The notes: generated by a model not told the origin, from the sequence alone. A stretch of 64,000 nt of DNA from Chryseobacterium contaminans (GCF_001684955.1 NZ_MAYF01000312.1:1-64000), one strand, 5' to 3'; numbered from the stretch's first letter, positions 32,944 to 43,334 are shown. Made by a program: numbers and translations.

Positions 32944-34722
32944 TTGGAATTGAATAAAGAACCTCTGTTGATATTAGTAATATGTTTTATCCTTGGAATT
33001 TTTTTTCAGGACCAGTTTTTATTGGGAAAAGAATGGGTTATTAGCTGTGCCGTATTAATTATAGCAATTTTAGTTTCTCTTTTCCTTACTACTTATTTTC
33101 TCCATAAAATCAAGATGATTTTGCTTGGCTTACTGTTCTTTGGAATAGGAATAATTCTTCATTTTTATAATTCTTTGCCTCAAAAGATGATAATACCTGT
33201 GAATAAGAATGAAACGATTATTTTTAAGATTTCCCAGAAATTAAATTCAACAGAAAAATATAAAAAATATGAAGGAATAGGGCAGCTTGATAAAAACCAT
33301 TTCAATTCTGTTTTTTATATTCCGAAAAATGCTGAAGACTTAGATTTTAAGCACTATTATAAAACTAAAGCCTATATCACTCAGCCCAGACAGCCTCAAT
33401 ATGATTTTCAGTTCAATTATGCACAATACCTGAAACGAAGAGGTATCTATTATCAAACTTATATTTCGGAAAAAATTTCCTCTGCAGAAAGAAATGATCT
33501 GGGTTTTACAGAGCAGATCAGGCAATACAGGCTCAATGTTCTTAAGAAAATAGACAAAACGGAAATGAATGTAAGTACAAAAGAATTTTTGAAAGGAATT
33601 ATCCTGGCAGACCGCACAGAGATGGATGCGGTTACCGTAAAAGATTTCAACAGATCCGGGTTGGTTCACTTATTAGCGATTTCCGGTACTCATATCGTGA
33701 TTATTTTTGGGCTTTTTTATTTTTTAATGATTCACAGTATTCCTTTACAGTTCAGAAAATATGCTGTTATTTTAAGTTTGGTTTTTATTTGGCTGTTTGC
33801 TTTATTCATTGGTTTTGGAAATTCGGTGCTGAGGTCATGCATCATGTTGAGTGTGTACTTTATATTTATTCTATTACAAAGAAAGCCGGATTTACTGCAC
33901 TCACTGGCGCTGTCAGCATTTATTATTCTGATTATCGATACCCAGCAGCTTTTTGATGTGGGATTTCAGCTTAGCTTTCTGGCGGTTTTAGGAATCTTTT
34001 GGTTAAATCAGCCACTTTTGAAATACTTTCCAAGAGCTGATAATTATTTTAAAAAATTAATCTTTAGTACCATTACAATATCTTTGTCTGCACAGTTGGC
34101 AACACTTCCGCTGGTTCTGTATTACTTTCACCAGTTTTCATGGGTTTCAATTGTGGCCAATTTCATCATTGTTCCGTTTTCTGAGGTGATTATTGTTTTT
34201 TCATTTCTGATGGTACTTCTTATTACCTTTGGCTTTGATTTAAGCTTTGTTGATAAGGTGTATGATATTGTTACACAATTGCTTCTTAAGGTTATTCATT
34301 GGTTTGCAGGAGCGGATGTGGTATTTATTGAAAGTATTCCTATGAATCTGATTGAAGTTTTATCTGTATCAATAGCAATATATATGTTGAGAGCATTGAT
34401 TTTAAAAATAAACTTTAAAAATTCAATGAATTTCACAATTGCTGTTTTGGCTTTTTTAATAGTAAGAATTGGGTGTAATATTATTGTAAATCAAAAAGAA
34501 GAGGTGCTTGTTCACTCTTTGAGTAAAAGTAAAATACTTTCAATAAAAAAGGGAAATAAAGTCTGTTTTTGGATTCCGGATAGCGTAGTACGTGAGAAGG
34601 TTTTACAATTTATTATCGAACCTTATTGTTCTTCCAGAAGAATAGATCATTTTGAAATAAAACAGATTCCTTTTTCAACTAAAAAAATAGTTTTTGAAGA
34701 TCAGATTTATGAGATGAAATAG
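32944..34722 (+). CDS. comEC: ComEC/Rec2 family competence protein
   Basis: A 592-residue polytopic membrane protein. It has an N-terminal DUF4131 region with transmembrane helices (about 5-70). The ComEC competence domain follows, with KGIILADRTEMDAVTVKDFNRSGLVHLLAISGTHI, the family signature, and many helices to about 510. ComEC forms the inner-membrane channel for incoming single-stranded DNA. No metallo-beta-lactamase domain is present, as is usual in Bacteroidota. The start is a TTG at 32944 directly after a stop codon; TTG at 32950 is the alternative. Confidence 0.92.
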   Translation: MELNKEPLLILVICFILGIFFQDQFLLGKEWVISCAVLIIAILVSLFLTTYFLHKIKMILLGLLFFGIGIILHFYNSLPQKMIIPVNKNETIIFKISQKLNSTEKYKKYEGIGQLDKNHFNSVFYIPKNAEDLDFKHYYKTKAYITQPRQPQYDFQFNYAQYLKRRGIYYQTYISEKISSAERNDLGFTEQIRQYRLNVLKKIDKTEMNVSTKEFLKGIILADRTEMDAVTVKDFNRSGLVHLLAISGTHIVIIFGLFYFLMIHSIPLQFRKYAVILSLVFIWLFALFIGFGNSVLRSCIMLSVYFIFILLQRKPDLLHSLALSAFIILIIDTQQLFDVGFQLSFLAVLGIFWLNQPLLKYFPRADNYFKKLIFSTITISLSAQLATLPLVLYYFHQFSWVSIVANFIIVPFSEVIIVFSFLMVLLITFGFDLSFVDKVYDIVTQLLLKVIHWFAGADVVFIESIPMNLIEVLSVSIAIYMLRALILKINFKNSMNFTIAVLAFLIVRIGCNIIVNQKEEVLVHSLSKSKILSIKKGNKVCFWIPDSVVREKVLQFIIEPYCSSRRIDHFEIKQIPFSTKKIVFEDQIYEMK

Positions 34723-34836
34723 GGATTTTTGATTTTTCCATTTTCCTTTATTTATAACATATTAAGCTCTTATTTAGAAAGATTACAAACTGTCTAATTG
34801 TGAGATTTCTCACTTTTCGATATTGTTAACATTTCT

Positions 34837-34844
34837 TAATTTTG
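34837..34844 (+). promoter_or_regulatory. -7 promoter element for sdhCAB
   Basis: TAATTTTG is a full consensus match, 24 bases before the sdhC ATG. Confidence 0.5.
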
Positions 34845-34868
34845 TGGGAAATTCAAATTTAAACTTAT

Positions 34869-35531
34869 ATGGCAGGTTTAACGAGTTCTACGATAGGTAG
34901 AAAATACGCTATGGCATTATCAGCTATGTTTTTGCTGATTTTTCTTATACTGCATTTGACAACCAATTTGTTATCAGTTCTAAACAGAGATGCTTTCAAT
35001 ACAGCATCTGAGTTTATGGGCTATAATCCTTTTGTGCAGTTCTTAATGCAGCCTATTCTTGGTTTTGCAGTAATTTTCCATTTTATAATGGGATTTGTAT
35101 TGGAGATCAAGAATAATAAAGCGCGTCCAGTAAAGTATGCATCTAACAATGCTGCTGTAAATTCTACATGGATGTCCAGAAATATGATTATTTCTGGGGC
35201 AGTTGTGTTGGCTTTCTTGGCGCTTCACTTATATGATTTCTGGTTACATGAAATGAACTATAAGTATTTAGAGGGAATAGCTCCTGATTCAGAACGTTTC
35301 TGGCCAGAGCTTCATGAGAAGTTTGCTGACCTTTGGAGAGTCGCTTTATATGTGATTTCTTTTGTACTATTGGGCTTACACTTAGCTCACGGATTTCAGT
35401 CTTCATTCCAGTCTATCGGAGCAAGACATCCAAAATATACGCCAGTGATTAAGGCTTTCGGAACTTGGTATTCTATCCTTATTCCAGCAGGATTTATCAT
35501 CGTGGCAGTTTTTCATTTTATAACTCAATAA
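34869..35531 (+). CDS. sdhC: Succinate dehydrogenase cytochrome b558 subunit
   Basis: A 220-residue membrane anchor with five hydrophobic helices and several conserved histidines (HLTTN, FHFIMG, HLYDFW, HLAHGFQSSF, HFITQ) that should hold two haems. This is the single-subunit type B anchor of Bacteroidota and Bacillus, so no SdhD is expected. It passes electrons to or from menaquinone. It is first in sdhCAB, 15 bases before sdhA. Confidence 0.95.
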   Translation: MAGLTSSTIGRKYAMALSAMFLLIFLILHLTTNLLSVLNRDAFNTASEFMGYNPFVQFLMQPILGFAVIFHFIMGFVLEIKNNKARPVKYASNNAAVNSTWMSRNMIISGAVVLAFLALHLYDFWLHEMNYKYLEGIAPDSERFWPELHEKFADLWRVALYVISFVLLGLHLAHGFQSSFQSIGARHPKYTPVIKAFGTWYSILIPAGFIIVAVFHFITQ

Positions 35532-35546
35532 TATCAATATACTAGT

Positions 35547-37559
35547 ATGAGTAAATTAGATTCAAGAATTCCAGCGGGTCCTCTTAAAGACAAGTGGAAA
35601 AATCATAAAGATCATATGAACCTTGTTGCACCAAACAACAGAGATAAGATTGATATTATTGTTGTAGGTACAGGTTTGGCAGGAGGTTCTGCTGCAGCTA
35701 CTCTAGCTGAGCAAGGATACAACGTAAAAGCATTCTGCTACCAGGATTCTCCAAGAAGAGCGCACTCTATTGCAGCTCAGGGAGGAATTAACGCAGCTAA
35801 GAATTACCAGGGTGATGGTGACTCTACTTACAGATTGTTCTACGATACCATCAAAGGTGGTGACTACAGAGCAAGAGAGGCTAACGTTTACAGATTAGCT
35901 GAAGTTTCTGCTAATATTATTGACCAGTGTGTAGCACAAGGTGTTCCTTTCGGAAGAGAATACGGAGGTCAGCTAGATAACCGTTCATTTGGTGGGGTTC
36001 AGGTAAAAAGAACCTTCTATGCAAAAGGACAAACAGGGCAACAGTTATTATTAGGTGCATATTCTGCAATGAGCCGTCAGATTGGTAAAGGTAGAATCAA
36101 AATGTACAACCGTCATGAAATGATGGATCTTGTAATTGTTGACGGAAAAGCAAGAGGAATTATCGCAAGAAACCTTGTAACAGGTGAAATCGAAAGACAT
36201 TCTGCACACGCAGTGGTAATTGCATCAGGAGGATACGGAAACGTATATTTCCTTTCTACGAATGCGATGGGATCAAACGTTTCTGCAGCTTGGAAAATCC
36301 ACAAAAAAGGGGCTTACTTTGCAAATCCTTGTTATGTACAGATTCACCCAACTTGTATTCCGGTTCACGGAACTCAGCAGTCTAAATTAACTTTGATGTC
36401 TGAATCATTAAGAAACTCCGGAAGAATCTGGGTTCCTAAAAAGATTGAAGATTCAGTAGCCATCAGAGAAGGTAAATTAAGACCTGAAAACATTAAAGAA
36501 GAAGATAGAGATTATTATTTAGAAAGAAGATACCCTGCATTCGGTAACCTTGTACCAAGAGACGTTGCTTCAAGAGCCGCTAAAGAAAGATGTGATGCAG
36601 GATTCGGAATCGAAAATAACGATACTAAGGAAGGAGTATACCTTGATTTCTCTACAGAGATCATGAAAAAAGGTAAAGAAGCTGCTATTGAAAAGCATAT
36701 CCACAATCCTACAGATCAACAGATTTATGATCTTGGTAAAAAATGGGTTGAGGAAAAATATGGTAACTTATTCGTAATGTACGAAAAAATTACAGCTGAT
36801 GATCCTTACAAAACTCCAATGAAGATTTATCCTGCAGTTCACTATACAATGGGTGGTGTATGGGTTGATTATAATCTTCAGTCTACAATCCCGGGATGTT
36901 TCGTAATTGGAGAAGCTAACTTCTCAGATCACGGAGCAAACAGACTTGGAGCATCTGCGTTGATGCAAGGTCTTGCGGACGGATACTTCGTACTTCCTTA
37001 CACGATTGCAGATTATCTTTCTGCAGACATCAGAACAGGAGCAATTCCTACCAATTCAGGAGCGTTTGACGAAGCTGAAAAAGGAATTAAAGATAAAGTT
37101 GATTTCTTTATCAATAATAAAGGAACTCACTCAGTAGACTACTTCCACAAGAAATTAGGACACATTATGTGGAATAAAGTAGGAATGGGAAGAACTCCTG
37201 AAGGATTGAAAGAAGCAATCAAAGAAATTGAAGAAGTAAGAAACGACTTCTGGAAGAACGTAAAAGTTCCTGGTGAAGGAGAAGGAATGAACACTGAGCT
37301 TGAAAAAGCATTCAGAGTAGCAGACTTCCTTGAACTAGGACAATTAATGGCTATCGATGCGCTAAACAGAGAAGAGTCTTGTGGTGGTCACTTCCGTTGG
37401 GATCACGCAACTCCGGATGGGGAAGCGGAAAGAGACGACGTAAACTTCAAATACGTTGGAGCTTGGGAATATCAGGGACCAGATATCAACGCGGAAGTGT
37501 TACATAAAGAAGAACTGATTTACGAGAACATCGAGGTTAAAACTAGAAGTTACAAATAA
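35547..37559 (+). CDS. sdhA: Succinate dehydrogenase flavoprotein subunit
   Basis: A 670-residue FAD enzyme that oxidises succinate to fumarate in the TCA cycle on the cytoplasmic face. The dinucleotide motif is [19 protein letters not shown]. The covalent-flavin histidine is in [15 protein letters not shown], and the substrate-site residues are in HTMGG-type [11 protein letters not shown] and [17 protein letters not shown]. Type B enzymes of this form are longer than E. coli SdhA (588). 24 bases separate it from sdhB. Confidence 0.97.
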   Translation: MSKLDSRIPAGPLKDKWKNHKDHMNLVAPNNRDKIDIIVVGTGLAGGSAAATLAEQGYNVKAFCYQDSPRRAHSIAAQGGINAAKNYQGDGDSTYRLFYDTIKGGDYRAREANVYRLAEVSANIIDQCVAQGVPFGREYGGQLDNRSFGGVQVKRTFYAKGQTGQQLLLGAYSAMSRQIGKGRIKMYNRHEMMDLVIVDGKARGIIARNLVTGEIERHSAHAVVIASGGYGNVYFLSTNAMGSNVSAAWKIHKKGAYFANPCYVQIHPTCIPVHGTQQSKLTLMSESLRNSGRIWVPKKIEDSVAIREGKLRPENIKEEDRDYYLERRYPAFGNLVPRDVASRAAKERCDAGFGIENNDTKEGVYLDFSTEIMKKGKEAAIEKHIHNPTDQQIYDLGKKWVEEKYGNLFVMYEKITADDPYKTPMKIYPAVHYTMGGVWVDYNLQSTIPGCFVIGEANFSDHGANRLGASALMQGLADGYFVLPYTIADYLSADIRTGAIPTNSGAFDEAEKGIKDKVDFFINNKGTHSVDYFHKKLGHIMWNKVGMGRTPEGLKEAIKEIEEVRNDFWKNVKVPGEGEGMNTELEKAFRVADFLELGQLMAIDALNREESCGGHFRWDHATPDGEAERDDVNFKYVGAWEYQGPDINAEVLHKEELIYENIEVKTRSYK

Positions 37560-37583
37560 TCTCCAACCTATAAATATAACATT

Positions 37584-38351
37584 ATGAGTGCAAAAAAAGG
37601 CTTACATCTTACGCTGAAAATTTGGAGACAAAAAAATAATAAATCTAAAGGTCAGTTTGAGACCTACAAAATATCAGATGTATCTACAGATTCTTCATTT
37701 TTGGAGATGCTGGATATCCTGAACGAAAATTTAATTAACGAAGGTAAAGAACCTATCGCTTTCGATCACGACTGTCGTGAAGGGATCTGCGGAATGTGTT
37801 CTCTTTACATCAATGGTAGAGCTCATGGTCCTGATACGGGTATTACTACTTGTCAGCTTCACATGAGAATGTTCAAAGATGGAGAAACGATCGTTATTGA
37901 ACCTTGGAGAAGTGCCGCTTTCCCTGTTATCAAAGACTTAATGGTAGACAGAAGCGCATTCGACAGAGTAATGGCAGCAGGTGGTTTCATTTCTGTAAAC
38001 ACTTCCGGTAATACATTGGATGCTAACGCAATTCCTGTTCCTAAAGAGGATGCAGACAGAGCGATGGATGCTGCTGCTTGTATCGGATGTGGAGCTTGTG
38101 TAGCTACATGTAAAAACGGATCTGCAATGCTGTTCGTGGGAGCAAAAGTTTCTCAGTATGCATTACTTCCTCAAGGTAGAGTAGAAGCGAAGAGAAGAGT
38201 TCTGAACATGGTGAAGGCTATGGACGAAGAAGGATTCGGAAACTGTTCAAACACCGGTGCTTGTGAAGTTGAGTGCCCTAAAGGTATTTCTCTTGAGAAT
38301 ATCGCAAGAATGAACAGAGAATATATGTCTGCTCTTGTAGATCAAGGATAG
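37584..38351 (+). CDS. sdhB: Succinate dehydrogenase iron-sulfur subunit
   Basis: A 255-residue protein with three clusters. The [2Fe-2S] ligands are Cys64, Cys69, Cys72 and Cys90 ([10 protein letters not shown]). The [4Fe-4S] and [3Fe-4S] ligands are in [11 protein letters not shown] and [15 protein letters not shown]. It carries electrons from SdhA to the SdhC haems. It is last in the operon, followed by a strong terminator. Confidence 0.97.
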   Translation: MSAKKGLHLTLKIWRQKNNKSKGQFETYKISDVSTDSSFLEMLDILNENLINEGKEPIAFDHDCREGICGMCSLYINGRAHGPDTGITTCQLHMRMFKDGETIVIEPWRSAAFPVIKDLMVDRSAFDRVMAAGGFISVNTSGNTLDANAIPVPKEDADRAMDAAACIGCGACVATCKNGSAMLFVGAKVSQYALLPQGRVEAKRRVLNMVKAMDEEGFGNCSNTGACEVECPKGISLENIARMNREYMSALVDQG

Positions 38352-38369
38352 AATTGATTCAAAATACTT

Positions 38370-38404
38370 AAAAATCGCTCTCGTTCCGGGGGCGATTTTT
38401 TTTA
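38370..38404 (+). terminator. Terminator of sdhCAB
   Basis: A 9-bp stem (38370-38378 with 38392-38400) with extra inner pairs is followed by a T tract. Confidence 0.88.
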
Positions 38405-38634
38405 TACAAACCTTTTAGCTGTTAAAGTTTGTTAACTTATCGGTAGACTGTAGGTTTACTTTGATGAATAAGTATATATTTGGAGAGCAGTTGTATGATA
38501 TAAACCTATAGCATTCTTCTGTTTTTTACCATTAAAAAATGGATAAAGAAAGCAATTGAAATATCCTCTTTTATTGATGGTAATAAAATTTTTAAAAAAA
38601 ATTATCCGTGTGAATTAACATGCCCTAAAAAGCG
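38405..38634. other. Intergenic stretch between sdhB and the thioredoxin-fold gene
   Basis: About 230 AT-rich bases with no open frame of note. No repeat was recognised. The only clear signal is the -7 box at its right end. Confidence 0.5.
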
Positions 38635-38642
38635 TATTTTTG
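38635..38642 (+). promoter_or_regulatory. -7 promoter element for the thioredoxin-fold lipoprotein gene
   Basis: TATTTTTG is a full consensus match, 19 bases before the ATG. Confidence 0.55.
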
Positions 38643-38661
38643 TGTAATATTAAAAATTGAA

Positions 38662-40191
38662 ATGAAAAAATATCTTTTATTGTTTATCATCGCGATTTTC
38701 GTGATGTCTTGTTCAAAAAAAGTAGAAGTAAAAGGAAAAATTACAGGTAGCTCACCATTAGAAAGAATCGAATTTGTAGAAGCTTCCGGAGTTGGAACAT
38801 TACCTTTAATTAACATCGGTCTTGATAAAGATGGTAACTTTTCAGGAAGCTTTGAAGCTCCTAAAGACGGAATGTATGTTATAAATTATGCTAACAAGCA
38901 AAACCTGATCTACCTTGAAGGAGGACAAAAAGTAAATATCTCTGGAAATGCAATGACATTCCCGAATGAATATGTAATTACAGGAGATGCTAAAAAGAAT
39001 AACGATTTCCTTGCTGCAACCCAAAAGTTTTTAGGAGAATATGGTAATAAAATAGACCTAAGACAGCTAATGGCAGGAGATGAAGCTGCATTTGTTAAAG
39101 GAATGCAGAAAGTAGAAGCAGACATTAATAAGAATGTTGATGATCTTGCTGCTAAAAACAATCCTAGCAAAGCACTTTTAGAATGGAAGAAAAACGATGT
39201 TAAGGTAACTATCCTTAACCTTCTTGCCAATTATGAAATGTCTCACGGTGCAATGGCAGGAAACCCTTCTTATAAAGCTTCCAAGGCTTTAAAAGATTAT
39301 GAAGCTAAACTGGATAACGATAAAGAGGCAATGGTAAAAACCATTCCGCTTTACAGACAGTATCTTCTTGTAAAAATGACTCCTGATTTCCAGAAATATG
39401 CAGAAGCGAACAGTAAAAATAAAACTGGAATTACCACTTCAGAAATGTTTGCTAAATATTTAAGCACTAAAAAAGATATCTCACAAACTGCAAAAGACTA
39501 TCTTTTGGCATTTGTTATGGCTCAGGCGGATATTCACCCAACTTCTCCAACAGCTAATATTGACAAGATCAAAAAATTGATTGATACTGATATTAAAGAT
39601 GCTACCATTAAAAGTGACCTGTTAAAAATGCAGATGGCAATTACAGGTCTTAAAATAGGAGAAGTAGCTCCTGAAGCTGCTTTAGTGAAGCAGGATGGAA
39701 AAGCATACAAGCTTTCTGAAAACAAAGGAAAACCTTATATGTTATTTTTCTACGCTTCATGGAATCCTTATATCGGCGAAGCTACTGTACCGGTTTTAAA
39801 AGAAGTTGTTAACTTCTACAAATCTAAAATGAACTTTGTTTTTGTAAACGTAGATGATACAAAAGATCAGTTTATCAAAACAAGCAATTCATTATTAAAA
39901 GGTGTTCAGGGAGTAAATGTATATGGAGAAAAAGGAATGGAATCTGATATTGCTAAAAAATATGGTGTATACGGATTTAAATTACCTTGCTTTGTAATCA
40001 TTGACAAAGATGGTAAAATTGCCAGCAGATCATTTGTAAACCTTGGTGAGCAGGAATTGGTAACCATTTTGGATAAACTTACAGGACTTTCAGCTCCAAA
40101 AGTAGATCCGAATGCACAGATGCAGCCACAATTGCAGATTGATCCTACTGCACCTCAGCCGGCAAATCCTCAGCCAGCACCTACAAAATAA
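38662..40191 (+). CDS. Thioredoxin-fold lipoprotein lacking the CxxC motif
   Basis: A 509-residue protein with a signal peptide and lipobox (IFVMSC, Cys17) and a DUF4369-like beta domain (about 20-110; VEVKGKITGSSPLERIEF). A helical middle follows, then a TlpA/ResA-like thioredoxin domain (about 330-480; GEVAPEAALVKQDGKAYKLS, IIDKDGKIASRSFVNLG). Where TlpA proteins have WCxxC, this one reads ASWNPYIGE (365-373), so the redox pair is gone. The tail is Pro/Gln-rich. A non-redox binding role in the envelope is likely; the partner is unknown. Confidence 0.85.
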   Translation: MKKYLLLFIIAIFVMSCSKKVEVKGKITGSSPLERIEFVEASGVGTLPLINIGLDKDGNFSGSFEAPKDGMYVINYANKQNLIYLEGGQKVNISGNAMTFPNEYVITGDAKKNNDFLAATQKFLGEYGNKIDLRQLMAGDEAAFVKGMQKVEADINKNVDDLAAKNNPSKALLEWKKNDVKVTILNLLANYEMSHGAMAGNPSYKASKALKDYEAKLDNDKEAMVKTIPLYRQYLLVKMTPDFQKYAEANSKNKTGITTSEMFAKYLSTKKDISQTAKDYLLAFVMAQADIHPTSPTANIDKIKKLIDTDIKDATIKSDLLKMQMAITGLKIGEVAPEAALVKQDGKAYKLSENKGKPYMLFFYASWNPYIGEATVPVLKEVVNFYKSKMNFVFVNVDDTKDQFIKTSNSLLKGVQGVNVYGEKGMESDIAKKYGVYGFKLPCFVIIDKDGKIASRSFVNLGEQELVTILDKLTGLSAPKVDPNAQMQPQLQIDPTAPQPANPQPAPTK

Positions 40192-40211
40192 TAAAGTTTA
40201 ATATAGATCAG

Positions 40212-40239
40212 AACCTTATCTTCGGATAAGGTTTTTTTT
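40212..40239 (+). terminator. Terminator after the thioredoxin-fold gene
   Basis: A 9-bp stem (40212-40220 with 40225-40233) closes on a TTCG tetraloop and is followed by a T tract. Confidence 0.9.
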
Positions 40240-40243
40240 ATTG

Positions 40244-40251
40244 TATTTTTG
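40244..40251 (+). promoter_or_regulatory. -7 promoter element for rlmD
   Basis: TATTTTTG is a full consensus match just after the upstream terminator. It overlaps a TTG that would otherwise extend the rlmD frame, which argues for the start at 40300. Confidence 0.55.
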
Positions 40252-40299
40252 CAAGGTGAAACTTTAAAAGTTTCGATTAGGAAAATAGAAAATTTTAGA

Positions 40300-41712
40300 A
40301 TGAGCAGAAAGAATAAGAAAAATTTAGTTCTTGAAAATATAAAGTTGTTAACTGCCGGAGCAAAAGGAGTGGCAATTGGGAAAACAGAAGATGGTAAAAC
40401 AGTATTGGTTTCGGGGGCGATTCCTGGAGATATTGTGAATGTAAGAGTGAAAAAAGCCAAATCCAAATATTATGAGGGCGAGGCAGTAGACGTTTTGGAA
40501 AAGTCTCCCTTCAGAACGGAGCCAAGATGTGTTCACTTTGGAACTTGTGGTGGATGTAAATGGCAAAATATGAGCTATGAAAAGCAGCTTGATTTCAAAC
40601 AGGAAGAAGTGTATAACAATATCAAAAGAATTGGAGGTATTGAAGATTTTGAAACTATGCCTATCCTGGGTTCGGAAGCACAGTATTTTTATAGAAATAA
40701 AATGGAGTTTTCTTTCTCCAATGCAAGATGGCTTACTCAATATGAGATCAGTTCTGAAGAGAACTTCGGAAGTAAAGACGCGCTAGGATTCCATATTCCG
40801 GGAATGTGGAGTAAGATCTTAGACCTTAAAGAATGTTTCCTGCAAGAAGACCCTTCAAACGCGATCAGACTGGCAGTGAAAGAATATGCTGTTGAAAACG
40901 GTTTGGATTTCTTTGATGTTAAAAATCATGAAGGTTTTCTGAGAACCTTAATGATGAGACAAAACTCTAAAGGAGAATGGATGGTATTATTCCAGCTGTT
41001 CAGAGAAGAAAAAGAAAATAGAGAGAAGCTTTTTGCGTTCATATTAGAAAAGTTTCCACAAATTAAAACATTGGTGTATGCTATTAATCCGAAAGCCAAT
41101 GATTCTATCTATGATCTGGATATCAATGTGTATTTTGGTGAAGGGTATTTAATGGAGGAAATGGACGGGCTGAAGTTTAAAATCGGGCCTAAATCATTCT
41201 TCCAGACCAACTACAAACAAGCTTTGGAATTATATAGAAAAACACTGGAATTTGCAGACCTGAAAGGGGATGAAGTAGTGTATGACTTATATACCGGAAC
41301 AGGAACAATTGCTCAATATGTGGCAAGAAATGCAAAACAGGTAATTGGAATAGAGTCTGTTCAGGAAGCTATTGATGCAGCAATTGAACATGCTGAACTT
41401 AATGGTCTTACCAATACAACTTTCTATTGTGGAGATATGAAGAATGTCTTTAATGATGAATTTATGGAAAACCATCCAAAAGCAGACGTACTGATTACCG
41501 ATCCGCCAAGAGATGGGATGCATCAGAAAGTTGTTGAGCAGATATTGAAATTAGCTCCGGAAAAAGTAGTGTATGTAAGCTGTAACTCAGCAACACAGGC
41601 CAGAGATCTTGCGTTGATGAAAGAGCAGTATACTGTAGAGAAAATATTACCGGTAGATATGTTCCCACAAACTCATCACGTTGAAAATATTGCTTTACTG
41701 ATTAAAAAATAA
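40300..41712 (+). CDS. rlmD: 23S rRNA (uracil-C5)-methyltransferase RlmD
   Basis: A 470-residue RumA-type enzyme that methylates a uracil in 23S rRNA (U1939 in E. coli). It has an N-terminal TRAM domain (about 5-65), then a [4Fe-4S] site with cysteines in CVHFGTCGGCKWQ. The SAM-binding motif is YDLYTGTGTIAQYVA, and the catalytic cysteine is in VYVSCNSATQARDL. The start is set at the ATG 40300, since the upstream TTG at 40249 lies inside the promoter box. Bacterial relatives can be RlmCD-like, so the exact target base is inferred. Confidence 0.9.
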   Translation: MSRKNKKNLVLENIKLLTAGAKGVAIGKTEDGKTVLVSGAIPGDIVNVRVKKAKSKYYEGEAVDVLEKSPFRTEPRCVHFGTCGGCKWQNMSYEKQLDFKQEEVYNNIKRIGGIEDFETMPILGSEAQYFYRNKMEFSFSNARWLTQYEISSEENFGSKDALGFHIPGMWSKILDLKECFLQEDPSNAIRLAVKEYAVENGLDFFDVKNHEGFLRTLMMRQNSKGEWMVLFQLFREEKENREKLFAFILEKFPQIKTLVYAINPKANDSIYDLDINVYFGEGYLMEEMDGLKFKIGPKSFFQTNYKQALELYRKTLEFADLKGDEVVYDLYTGTGTIAQYVARNAKQVIGIESVQEAIDAAIEHAELNGLTNTTFYCGDMKNVFNDEFMENHPKADVLITDPPRDGMHQKVVEQILKLAPEKVVYVSCNSATQARDLALMKEQYTVEKILPVDMFPQTHHVENIALLIKK

Positions 41713-41741
41713 TTTAATTAAATTTGAGTTTAAATCTTATT

Positions 41742-42218
41742 ATGAAGTATTTTAAATTTCTCATAATGCTCTGCTTGGTGGGAATGTTCTATTCCTGCGG
41801 AAGTGATGATGATATCTGTGAAAGCGGAGAAGGAACTCCAAGAATGAAAGTTGCCTTCAAATCAGCAGAATCCGGTAAAGAAAGAGCGCTTGATTCATTA
41901 TCTGTAGCTGTAGATTATGGTTCTGGAAAAGTAGATTTGGGATGGCAGAAAAATATAGACTCAAGACTTATTCCTTTAAGAGTAGATGACTCGCCTTATA
42001 CAGAAATTTATTTTAAAACCTCTACTAAAAGCAAGGAATCAAAAGTAAGAGTTAAATATACTACCAAGGCAACCTATGTATCTCCCGGATGTGGTGCTAA
42101 AAAAACATATGAGAATGTAAGCTCAGAATTAATAACTGCTGATCCCGTTAAAAGCGTGGAAAACGGACAAAATCAAATATTGAATGAAGACAAGACTAAT
42201 CTTTACCTTGTTTTGTAG
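41742..42218 (+). CDS. DUF6452 family lipoprotein
   Basis: A 158-residue protein from the ATG at 41742 (a TTG at 41724 is the only longer option), with a signal peptide and lipobox (GMFYSC). The mature part is a beta-rich domain with EGTPRMKVAFKS and a Cys pair (DDICESG and PGCGAKK). The order rlmD-this gene-outer-membrane-like protein is one I associate with DUF6452 and DUF6048 in flavobacteria. The function is unknown. Its 3' end overlaps the next gene by 35 bases. Confidence 0.75.
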   Translation: MKYFKFLIMLCLVGMFYSCGSDDDICESGEGTPRMKVAFKSAESGKERALDSLSVAVDYGSGKVDLGWQKNIDSRLIPLRVDDSPYTEIYFKTSTKSKESKVRVKYTTKATYVSPGCGAKKTYENVSSELITADPVKSVENGQNQILNEDKTNLYLVL

Positions 42219-42849
42219 CCTCTTTGGAGTGCTGATTGGAGCTCAGGAGGGAAAAAAAGAAGAAGAAAAAAAGACACATTGGAAATATCAACCGAATTTT
42301 ATGGTGGGGTTTGATGCTTTGAATGCCGGAGTTGGATTTTTTTCAGACAGAAAGCTATATCAGGGATTTGTTTCCTCAAAAATTAATGAAAATGTTCATG
42401 CCATTGCTGAAGCCGGTTTTGAAAAAAATATATATCAGAAAAACGGTTATGATGCTAAAGCAAATGGACCGTTTATTAAACTTGGTGCATTTTATATGTT
42501 GGCTAAGGACAGAGAAAATGAATTCAATGGATTTTATGCAGGTGGAAAAATAGCCGGATCATTTTATAACCAGGAATATATGGCCATCCCTGTCAGGGGA
42601 TATGGAGGAAGCAATTCTTCAGTAGCTTTTCCTGCCTCATCACAGTCTTCTTTCTGGCTGGAGGGTACTTTGGGAGGAAGAGTACAGTTATTCGATTCAA
42701 ATTTCTATATAGATGTAAATTTACAGCCTCGTTATTTAGCATATACTTCCAAACAGGATGATATTTCTCCAATGATAATTCCTGGATTCGGAAAAAGCTC
42801 TTCAAAATTCAATATGGGATTTGCATGGAATATTGCTTATAAATTTTAG
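42184..42849 (+). CDS. DUF6048 family outer-membrane-type protein
   Basis: A 221-residue protein with a signal peptide (cleavage after about residue 20, IGAQ), a charged EGKKEEEKK linker, and alternating hydrophobic strands ending in an aromatic residue (FAWNIAYKF). This is typical of an outer-membrane beta-barrel of 8-10 strands. It overlaps the upstream lipoprotein gene by 35 bases in another frame, so the pair is translationally coupled and probably acts together. The function is unknown. Confidence 0.75.
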   Translation: MKTRLIFTLFCSLFGVLIGAQEGKKEEEKKTHWKYQPNFMVGFDALNAGVGFFSDRKLYQGFVSSKINENVHAIAEAGFEKNIYQKNGYDAKANGPFIKLGAFYMLAKDRENEFNGFYAGGKIAGSFYNQEYMAIPVRGYGGSNSSVAFPASSQSSFWLEGTLGGRVQLFDSNFYIDVNLQPRYLAYTSKQDDISPMIIPGFGKSSSKFNMGFAWNIAYKF

Positions 42850-42883
42850 CAGGTATTTATTAAAAAATTCGTTTTATCATATC

Positions 42884-42920
42884 AATAAGCCTTGGGAAAC
42901 TTCCCAAGGCTTATTTGTTT
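42884..42920 (+). terminator. Terminator of the rlmD operon
   Basis: A perfect 14- to 15-bp stem (42884-42898 with 42901-42915) is followed by TGTTTT. Confidence 0.92.
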
Positions 42921-43170
42921 TATAGGTTCATCATTAAAGAAATAATAGCATTTATAAGGGGTTATTCACGAGAAATATAAAGAGAAAGTGGTTTCAGAAC
43001 GGACCTTAAATTCTAAAATACAATCGTAAATATTATAAGGATTCATCGTGAAAAATATTTATTATAGATGATGTCCTAGATTACATCATAAAAAAAATGA
43101 TATTGATAATAATAATATAAATGCTTCCTAAACGTTAAAAGTAAAAGAGAGTATTGTTGTAAAATATAAT

Positions 43171-43193
43171 AATATTTCATGAAATGAAATATT
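43171..43193. repeat. Perfect 10-bp inverted repeat with GAA loop
   Basis: AATATTTCAT, then GAA, then the exact reverse complement. It lies about 140 bases upstream of the candidate -7 box of the 1713-residue gene and could be an operator or only AT-rich chance. Confidence 0.4.
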
Positions 43194-43334
43194 CATTAAA
43201 AATTAATAATATAGCTAAAATGTGGTGGATTTATATTATTTTGTTTGGTTTTTTATTTTCAATCATATAGAGTAATATTGTTTTGTATTTTCAAAAAAAA
43301 CATTTTAATGAATATATTATAATGAAAAAATGAT

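Noticed and set aside
40249-40299. TTG start extending rlmD
   Set aside because: The TTG is part of the -7 promoter box TATTTTTG, so it cannot be inside the mRNA.
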